DNA from: Pseudomonadota bacterium
GTDB taxonomy: Bacteria; Myxococcota; UBA9042; PHBI01
NCBI GenBank assembly: GCA_005772945.1
Contig: SXIE01000447.1
Span: 1-8,127 of the forward strand
Direction: 5' to 3'
Length of the DNA: 8,127 nt
Each line of letters starts with the position of its first letter. Positions within the stretch are counted from its first letter, which is position 1. A program made the position numbers and the translations under genes. Of the stretch, positions 1-6,208 are shown piece after piece. The notes below the pieces were generated by a model. It ran no database searches, was not told where the DNA came from, and saw nothing but the letters and a program-made list of their open reading frames with translations.

Positions 1-253
1 CGCCCCGGTAGCGCGCCGGATCGAAGAAGCGGCGGTGGATCGCGCCGCTGCTGGCGCCCGGGCCGCCGTGAAGAAAGACGACCGGCTTGCCGCGCGGATT
101 GCCGGCCTCCTCGTAGAAGAGTTCGTGCCCGCCCGGCACCGGTAGGCGACCTTGGACGTAGGCCTCGATGGGCGGATAGAGCCACGTGAGCGGGTCGCGG
201 AGGCGGGCTTCGCGGGGCGTGGTGGGGGTGGTTGCGCGGACGGATTCGAGCAC
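1..253 (-). CDS. pip: Prolyl iminopeptidase (proline aminopeptidase), N-terminal part, cut by the window edge
   Basis: Probable alpha/beta-hydrolase exopeptidase of family S33 that removes N-terminal proline from peptides; likely cytoplasmic, as no signal peptide is seen. About 84 codons are visible, against roughly 310-320 residues usual for the family. The translation carries the family's N-terminal signature: LYPPIEAY (residues 25-32), GHELFYEEAGNPRGKPVVFL (42-61), the oxyanion-hole motif HGGPG (62-66), then RRFFDPARYRG (74-84). The catalytic Ser, Asp and His lie beyond the edge. The start is placed at the GTG at 253-251 because GGAGG (261-265) sits 7 bases upstream. An in-frame ATG at 283 and GTGs at 280 and 301 lack such a site, and a TGA at 307-305 closes the frame above them. 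This start leaves about 24 residues before LYPPIE, somewhat longer than typical. The gene follows tamB on the same strand after 108 bases and may be co-transcribed; no functional link to TamAB is established. Family assignment is firm, the exact start less so. Confidence 0.87.
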   Translation of the reverse strand, partial: MLESVRATTPTTPREARLRDPLTWLYPPIEAYVQGRLPVPGGHELFYEEAGNPRGKPVVFLHGGPGASSGAIHRRFFDPARYRG

Positions 254-260
254 GGCGAGG

Positions 261-265
261 CCTCC
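261..265 (-). promoter_or_regulatory. Shine-Dalgarno site of pip
   Basis: GGAGG on the minus strand (CCTCC on the plus strand), 7 bases upstream of the GTG at 253-251. It is the best ribosome-binding match near any candidate start of this gene and decides the GTG over the in-frame ATG at 283. The site would lie inside the coding sequence if the ATG were used. Confidence 0.65.
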
Positions 266-316
266 GAGGGTGTCGCACACCATGCACCCGAAGGGGCCCA
301 CGTGTCACACGCGCTC

Positions 317-342
317 GGGGGCGCGGGGGCGCGGGGGCGCGG
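317..342. repeat. Three perfect 8-bp tandem copies in the tamB-pip gap
   Basis: The unit GGGGGCGC (plus strand) occurs at 317-324, 325-332 and 333-340, followed by two more bases of the unit. It lies between the tamB stop codon (364-362) and the pip start, so it is non-coding under the chosen starts. The plus strand carries three G5 runs, making it a candidate for an unusual G-rich structure; the transcript would carry the C-rich complement. The rest of the 108-base gap (254-361) shows no recognisable promoter and no stem followed by a T-run. It contains the palindromes GGGCCC (294-299) and CACGTG (299-304), which are too short to assign. Confidence 0.7.
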
Positions 343-361
343 ACGGACAGCGCCGGAGACG

Positions 362-3300
362 TCAATCGTGGAAGCGGAACGTCGCCTCGATCGTGCCACT
401 GCCGACGTCACTGGCCTTGCCGATGATCGAGAAGATGCTGCCGAGCTTGTACTCGAAGGTGATGACGTTCTCGCCTTTGTCGGAGCCGAACTCGCGCAGG
501 TATTGGTAGCGAAGGAGCAGCGCTTTGGTGATGTACTTGCCGACGGTGATGCGGAGATCGCTGAAGTCCCCGGCGCTGGAATCGACGGTCAGGATGTCGA
601 TCGGCAGCTTGGCGAGGAGCGGGCCCGTCAGCTTGGTCAGGAACGAGCCGGCGAGGCTGTTGGCGACGCTGGTCACGCCGCCCGAGAGCTGCTGTGAGAG
701 CGGCGCGCTGCTCGCGGGCGCACCGAGCGCGATGATCGAGAGGACATTCTGCTCGTCCATCGGCGGGTTCGAGCTGAAGACGACTTTGGGCGCGCGCGCG
801 TTGCCCGTGACGCGCACCGCGACGAAGGAGTCGCGCGAGGCGGTGAGCCCGAGCGCGGTCAGGTCGACGTCCTCGATGCTGCGGCGCGCCGCGAAGTAGA
901 GCTGGGGATCGCTGTCGATGTCGCCGGTGAAGACGACGCGCGAGTCGTCGTCGACCTTGAAAGAGCGGCCGTAGAGCTCGATCGACTCGCGCGGGACATA
1001 GAGCGTTCCGAAGATGCCGAGCTCGGAGGAGACGGTGCGGAAGGCGAGCTCACCGTGGGGCATCAGGTTCGCGCCGACCTCGGCGCCGAGCGTCAATGCC
1101 AACGTCGGCCTCAGGGCGAGCTCGCCGGGCGGGATCGACATGGCGACATCCAGCTCGAGCGGGACGCGGTAGCCGCGGGCGACCGTGCGGCTCTCGGGGA
1201 CCTCGGGCTCGCCTCGCACGAAGTGCACGTCGCGCGGTAGGCCGATCGGGCGGACCGACCGGTCACCCAGGCGCGGCGCGACGAGCGCGTCGAGGACGGT
1301 GACCTTGCCCGTGACTCTCGGGCGCGCGAGCGTGCCGCCGAGGGCGAGGAAGCCGTCGAGCCGCCCGGACATGTCGGGCTTGTCGAGGAGGTGGAAGCGC
1401 TGGAAGTCGGCGCGGGCCGTGACGGCGATCGCCTTCGGGTCGAGGGACGGCAGGGTGGCCTTGAAGGACAGCGCGAAGCGCGAGGGTTTGCCGTGGTCGT
1501 CGGGGTCGGTGAACTCGAGCCCCTCGACGGTCACCGTGTTGTCGGCGTCGAAGAGGACGAGCGCGGACGCCTCGTCGCGCTTGAAGCCGATCGGGGCAAT
1601 GGCGAGCTCTTCGAAGTAGAAGTCGAGGCTGCCGACCAGGCTCGGCTTGCCGAGCGTCCCGTCGATGTCAACCGCCCCGTTGACGCGGCCGCGGGTCGAT
1701 CCCAGGATCGGGCGCAGGCTTGAGGCGAGCCCCTCGAGTCGGAATTCGCCGGCCGAGATCGTCCCGGTCACGCCGACCGTTTCGATCGCGCGCGGCATGC
1801 CGTCGAGCAGGACGCGCGAGCCCAGGTCGGCGGACGCGATCACGTTGAAGTGCTCGCCGCCGACCTTGCCCTCCTGGAGGAGCGTCGCGCGCAGCTCGGT
1901 GCGAAGCGGGCCGATGTGAAGGCCGATACGCGCGTCGTTGGCGAAGTTCCGCGCGGAAACGGATTCCATCACGGCTTTGGCGAGATCCTCTTTCCGGATC
2001 GTCGCGGCGAGGGCCGCGAGGAGGTTGACGGATGGAACCGTCCGGACGCGCACGGCGGCGTCGGCGACCGGCCCGCCGGGGCCGCCGCGAACGACGAGCA
2101 TGGCCGCCACGTAGGCGTCGGGAAAGAAGAGCGCCGCGTTCTCGCCGAGCTCCTGACTGAGTTCCCAGAGATCGTTGGACGGGACGTCGGCGGTCGCGAA
2201 GTCGCCGCGCAGGCGCGGGTCTTCGAGGATCCGTGCGGCGTTGGCCGGGTCGCCGACGAGGGCCGCGAGGCGCGGCACGACCAGGTCGCCCTCGACGAGG
2301 CGCTCGCCCGAGCGCGTCTGCGTGACGAGCGTCACGTGCAGGTCGGGGCCGTCGGTGGTGATGTCGAGGCGCGTGGTCGTCTCGATCGGGAAGCCGCGGA
2401 AGCCGTCGAGCGTGACGTGTCCGACGAGCTGGGGGGCCGCGCGGGGACCGCCGAGCGTGACGAGCACGTCCAGGCGCGCGCCGCGCAGGATGGGTGGCAG
2501 GAGATCGGCGAGGGGGAGGTGCGAGAGATTCGTGCCAGGTGGGAGCTTGACGAGGAGGCTCGACTCACCGGCGTCGAGGCGCGCGCGCAGCGTTTCGAGC
2601 GGGCGCGGGTCCCCAAGGAGCTGCCCGAGCGAGTGCGGAATCGTTGCCTGGACGTGGAGCAGGAGCGGTGCCGGCAAGGTGGCGGGTGCGCGCGCGGAGG
2701 CCCGGGCCAGGTCGAGGGTGACGGTGGTCTCATGCCTATGCGCGTGGACCGCGAGCGCGAGGGTTCCGTGGGTGAAGTCGTCGACGGCGCCGCGGCGGAC
2801 GACCCCGGCGGGAAGACCGACGAACAGGTCGGCCACGGTCAGGCGGAGGTCGACCTCGGGGTCGTCGCTCGAGCCGCTGGCCGTGAGATCGAGCGCACCG
2901 CGGCCGGAGACGGCGCGCGCACCGAGGTTGGCGCCGCTCGACGCGACCGGGGGCGGTGCGCCGGGGGTGGCCGCGCGCAGGAGCGCGAGCACGCCGGCCA
3001 CGTCCACGTTGAGCCCGCTGAGGTGCGCGTCGACGATCGAGCCCGAGCGCCAGTCGACGTGGGGCGGGGCGAACCCGACGGCGACCGGAAGTCGGGCGCG
3101 CACGTCGAGCCTGCCGGGGGCCGAGCCCTGCGGCGCTCCCGGGGCGCCCCAGCTGGCGTAGCCGGTGACGTCGAGGCCCGGTTCGGACTCGCCGAGCGAG
3201 ACGGTGAAGGAGCCGCCGAAGGGGCCGTGTTCGTCGATGCGGAGGTCGCCGAGCTCGAGCGTGGCGTGGAGGCGCGGACGCGCGAAGGTGCCGCCGATCG

Positions 3301-6208
3301 CGAGATCGAGGTCGATCTGGCCGGCGAGCGCGAGGGCCGGCAGCGCGAGGCCGGTGAGGTCGCGGACCTGGTCGTGCCAGCGGGCGATGTCGAGGTTCTC
3401 GCCGTGAACGAGGAGCTCGAGCTGCGGCCCGTCGGCGCCGGCCAGGCGGATGCGGCCCCCTACGATGATTTGACCGGCGGGGGCGCCGGGCGGGGCGCGC
3501 GCGTCGACGAGGACGAGCTGCCCGAGCGCGAGCCAACCGTCCTTGCCGAAGCTGGCCCCATTCCACTGGAGGACGGCGACGGCGCGCGCTGTGTCGGTGA
3601 TGACGAGGTCGTCGACGGCGAACGTGACGGGGGTGGCGCCAGCCGGGAGGGTGACCGTGCCGCGGGCGGACCCGCTCCAGCGTCCGCGCTCGTCGAAGGT
3701 CGCGTCGAACACGAGGTCGCCTTCGCCGCGAGCCGCGAGGGTGACGGTGGCGGTGTCGAACCGGTGGCCGGGGAAGGCGGCGGGGACGAGCCCGATCAGC
3801 TTGGCGGTGGCGGTCCCGCGCGTGATGAGCGCTTGGCTGCGGGGCCCGTTGGGCCCGTTGGGCCCGTTGGGGTCGATCGCCAGGTCGAGGTCCACGTTCG
3901 CGCCTTGGACGCTCGCCTCGGGCGCCGCGACGCCGCGCAAGGCGACCTGGCCGCGGACGTCCCAGGGGGCGCTCAGCGCGGCCGGGGTTTGAAAGGTCAG
4001 ATCGAGGTCGGCCTGGTCGATGCGGCGCGGGCCGATACGCAGCGCGTCGAGGGTGCCGCGAAGGCTGCCGCGGACGGCGCCGACGGGCTCGGGAGCGTCG
4101 GGGGCCAGGTCGACGACGCCATCGAAGGTGAGGTCCGCGAGCGCGAGCGCGAGCTCGGAACCGCTTCGGAAGCCGGCGGGACGCGCCTCGACATGGACCT
4201 CGGCGCGGCCGTGGTGGGGGTCGAACGAGGGCGGCGACACGTCGCGCACGTGAAGCGTGAGTGCGCCACGCGCGAGCGATTCGCTCCCGCGGTGGGCCCC
4301 GGCGAGCTCGACCCGCACGTGGGCATTGGGGAGCCACGGGCGCGCGCCGCGGGTCGCGTCGGCGACGAGGTGCAGGGCGTCGACCGAGACATCGTCGCGG
4401 CTGCGCAGGGCCTGCGCTTGGGCATGGAATGCCTGGACGTCGGCCTCGGCACGCAGTTGCCAGGCACCGTCGACGGTCGGGTCGAGGGCGTCGGCGGTGA
4501 GCGTCGCGGACCCCGCGCGAAAGCCGTCGAAGGCGAGCGCGCCGGCGGAGAGGTCGAGGTGGCCGGTCGGCTGTCCGACCCCGTCCCAGGCGAACATCGC
4601 CGCGCCGCGCGAGGTGTCGAGGGTGACGGGTTCCTCGTGATCGCCGAGGTCGACGCGACCCGCGGCCGTGAGCGCGAACGTGGTATTGGCGGCGATGATC
4701 GGCACCGCGCCAGGCGCCCAGGTGACGAGCACCTGCGCGTCGAGGGCGTCCAGCGTGCCGGCGAGCGCGGGTTGTCCGGCGAGCGCAGCCCAGCGCGCGA
4801 GGTCGAAGGCGTCGCTGTGGACGTGCGCGATGAAGATCGGCGGGTCGGCGTCGCGCGCGCTCGGCTCGCGCACGATCGTCGCTTCGAGGCGGGCGCCGAC
4901 CGCAGAGGATGCGGCACCGGGCGCGGCCACGAATTCGTCCAGGCGCACCTCGGCGGCGACTTCCGCGCGTGGCGCAAACGGCGTGTCGGTGCCGCGGAGC
5001 GTGACCTGCACGTCCACGCCGCTGCCGAGGAGCGCATCGGACCAGCCGGCCGCGAGCGCCGCGACCGGGACGCGGCCGGAAAGCGAGACGCCGAGTTGCC
5101 ATGCGCCGAGCGTGATTTGATCGGAGAAGAGACCATCCGTACCCAGGAAGCGCCCATCGCCGTGGACGGAGACGCGCGCGTCGGCCGAGCTGACCTCGAG
5201 CGCGAGCGACGCGCGTCCTTCGTCGAGCGCGAGGAAGCCGCTGCCGCGCACCTCGTCGGTGAAGGCGGCCAAGGACGGCACGAAGGCGCCGAGCGCGGCG
5301 ACGTCCAGGCGGAGGTCGTCGATGGTCAGGCGGGCCGCGTCGGGGCGGCTTCCCAGGCCGACGAGCGCGATGTGACCGGCGAGCGAGACGGCGTGCGGGC
5401 CGGCCTGGATCTGGAGGCGCTCGACGGTCACGGCGGAGGCGCCGAGCACGCCGTCGGAGACGACGAGGATCGCCCCCATCGGCGCATCCGGCGAGCGGAG
5501 CGCGCGCGCGATGCGGCTGTCGCCGCGCGGGACGGCCGTCACGGTGAGGTTCGACCACGCGAGCCCGCCGTCGGCAATGCGCAGCGTCAAGGCGATCTCG
5601 AGCGGCGCCAGGGCGAGGGCCTCGGCGGGGGCGGCCGGGACGAGGCGCTCGAGGGTGCCGCGCGTGACGTGGATCCCCTCGAGGTGCACTTGCCAGGGGG
5701 ACGGCACCGCGGTCGGAACGGGCGGGGTCCGGAGCTCGAAGGCGCGGAGGAGAGCGATGCGTTTCTGGTCGTCGAAGAAGGCGACCGTCGCCCCTTCGGC
5801 CTCGACATTCGAGACGCGCACCTCGGCGCTCAAGAGTGCGAGCGGGGCGAAATCGGCGCGCAGCGACTCCACGCCGATGACGAGGACGCCGTCCGGATCG
5901 GTGATGCGCACGCCGCGCAGCTCGACGTCGAACGGCAGGGTCCCGGCGATCTCGTCAATCGAAAAGTGGCCGCGAAAGGTGCCATTGAGGGCATCGAGGG
6001 CGATGCCCTTGGCGAAGTCGCGGCCCGGCCCGGTTTGCAGGAACGCGAACGCGAGGAGCAGGAGCAGCGTGAGGATGGCGACCAGCCACGCGAGGAGCTT
6101 CAGCGCGAAACGGAATGGGCGGCGCGGGCGGCGTGGACTTGGAGCGGGCGTGGCCCGGAGGCCGGGCGAGGGCGGCGACGCGGGGGCAGCGGGCGCGGCG
6201 TCGGCCAT
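362..6208 (-). CDS. tamB: Translocation and assembly module protein TamB, unusually long (1948 residues)
   Basis: Inner-membrane-anchored, periplasm-spanning partner of TamA; TamB family proteins are AsmA-like beta-groove proteins implicated in outer-membrane protein assembly and phospholipid transport between membranes. The start is ATG 6208-6206, overlapping the tamA TGA by one base (TGATG), with only a weak CAGG 7 bases upstream. Domains: a Pro/Ala-rich, Arg-ending cytoplasmic tail (1-37, 10 Pro in the first 31); one uncharged membrane segment (about 38-60, WLVAILTLLLLLAFAF core); a long beta-rich periplasmic region (about 63-1590) of alternating hydrophobic and polar residues; and the conserved TamB/DUF490 C-terminal domain (about 1590-1948). 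That domain includes GRSFKVDDDSRVVFTGDI (1747-1764) and TGNARAPKVVFSSNPP (1801-1816) followed by NVLSIIALG (1821-1829). Units of the type G-x(3-5)-P followed by a beta strand recur with Pro at 413, 978, 1117, 1259, 1380, 1522, 1630 and 1807. No cysteine occurs anywhere. E. coli TamB is 1259 residues, so this one is about half as long again. No frameshift is seen. Family call firm; substrate unknown. Confidence 0.95.
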   Translation of the reverse strand: MADAAPAAPASPPSPGLRATPAPSPRRPRRPFRFALKLLAWLVAILTLLLLLAFAFLQTGPGRDFAKGIALDALNGTFRGHFSIDEIAGTLPFDVELRGVRITDPDGVLVIGVESLRADFAPLALLSAEVRVSNVEAEGATVAFFDDQKRIALLRAFELRTPPVPTAVPSPWQVHLEGIHVTRGTLERLVPAAPAEALALAPLEIALTLRIADGGLAWSNLTVTAVPRGDSRIARALRSPDAPMGAILVVSDGVLGASAVTVERLQIQAGPHAVSLAGHIALVGLGSRPDAARLTIDDLRLDVAALGAFVPSLAAFTDEVRGSGFLALDEGRASLALEVSSADARVSVHGDGRFLGTDGLFSDQITLGAWQLGVSLSGRVPVAALAAGWSDALLGSGVDVQVTLRGTDTPFAPRAEVAAEVRLDEFVAAPGAASSAVGARLEATIVREPSARDADPPIFIAHVHSDAFDLARWAALAGQPALAGTLDALDAQVLVTWAPGAVPIIAANTTFALTAAGRVDLGDHEEPVTLDTSRGAAMFAWDGVGQPTGHLDLSAGALAFDGFRAGSATLTADALDPTVDGAWQLRAEADVQAFHAQAQALRSRDDVSVDALHLVADATRGARPWLPNAHVRVELAGAHRGSESLARGALTLHVRDVSPPSFDPHHGRAEVHVEARPAGFRSGSELALALADLTFDGVVDLAPDAPEPVGAVRGSLRGTLDALRIGPRRIDQADLDLTFQTPAALSAPWDVRGQVALRGVAAPEASVQGANVDLDLAIDPNGPNGPNGPRSQALITRGTATAKLIGLVPAAFPGHRFDTATVTLAARGEGDLVFDATFDERGRWSGSARGTVTLPAGATPVTFAVDDLVITDTARAVAVLQWNGASFGKDGWLALGQLVLVDARAPPGAPAGQIIVGGRIRLAGADGPQLELLVHGENLDIARWHDQVRDLTGLALPALALAGQIDLDLAIGGTFARPRLHATLELGDLRIDEHGPFGGSFTVSLGESEPGLDVTGYASWGAPGAPQGSAPGRLDVRARLPVAVGFAPPHVDWRSGSIVDAHLSGLNVDVAGVLALLRAATPGAPPPVASSGANLGARAVSGRGALDLTASGSSDDPEVDLRLTVADLFVGLPAGVVRRGAVDDFTHGTLALAVHAHRHETTVTLDLARASARAPATLPAPLLLHVQATIPHSLGQLLGDPRPLETLRARLDAGESSLLVKLPPGTNLSHLPLADLLPPILRGARLDVLVTLGGPRAAPQLVGHVTLDGFRGFPIETTTRLDITTDGPDLHVTLVTQTRSGERLVEGDLVVPRLAALVGDPANAARILEDPRLRGDFATADVPSNDLWELSQELGENAALFFPDAYVAAMLVVRGGPGGPVADAAVRVRTVPSVNLLAALAATIRKEDLAKAVMESVSARNFANDARIGLHIGPLRTELRATLLQEGKVGGEHFNVIASADLGSRVLLDGMPRAIETVGVTGTISAGEFRLEGLASSLRPILGSTRGRVNGAVDIDGTLGKPSLVGSLDFYFEELAIAPIGFKRDEASALVLFDADNTVTVEGLEFTDPDDHGKPSRFALSFKATLPSLDPKAIAVTARADFQRFHLLDKPDMSGRLDGFLALGGTLARPRVTGKVTVLDALVAPRLGDRSVRPIGLPRDVHFVRGEPEVPESRTVARGYRVPLELDVAMSIPPGELALRPTLALTLGAEVGANLMPHGELAFRTVSSELGIFGTLYVPRESIELYGRSFKVDDDSRVVFTGDIDSDPQLYFAARRSIEDVDLTALGLTASRDSFVAVRVTGNARAPKVVFSSNPPMDEQNVLSIIALGAPASSAPLSQQLSGGVTSVANSLAGSFLTKLTGPLLAKLPIDILTVDSSAGDFSDLRITVGKYITKALLLRYQYLREFGSDKGENVITFEYKLGSIFSIIGKASDVGSGTIEATFRFHD
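3842..3871. repeat. In-frame 9-bp tandem repeat in tamB encoding (Asn-Gly-Pro)3
   Basis: The plus-strand unit GGGCCCGTT occurs perfectly at 3842-3850, 3851-3859 and 3860-3868, followed by GGG. On the coding strand each unit reads AAC GGG CCC, giving NGP three times at TamB residues 781-789, flanked by another Pro before (780) and Arg after. All three copies use identical codons, which points to recent slippage or unit duplication. Gain or loss of a unit keeps the frame. Predicted position is a turn or loop between beta strands of the periplasmic region. Confidence 0.9.

Noticed and set aside
284..304. Possible hairpin or terminator after tamB around GGGCCC and CACGTG
   Set aside because: The possible stems are about four base pairs and no T-run follows on the minus strand; short GC palindromes are expected by chance in such DNA.
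152..697. Plus-strand frames over the tamB 3' end and pip 5' end (152-697, 186-509)
   Set aside because: They cross the tamB stop and the pip start, overlap two recognisable genes on the other strand, and show no family motif; they are compositional.
3841..3872. Tandem repeat as a CRISPR array or integration site
   Set aside because: The unit is 9 bp, contiguous with no spacers, and encodes NGP in the tamB frame; no cas or integrase genes are present.
2736..5558. 940-codon minus-strand frame and similar long minus-strand frames inside tamB (for example 3997-5157)
   Set aside because: Out-of-register shadows of tamB made almost entirely of Arg, Pro, Ala and Gly or Ser; no motif, and the TamB frame is continuous through them.
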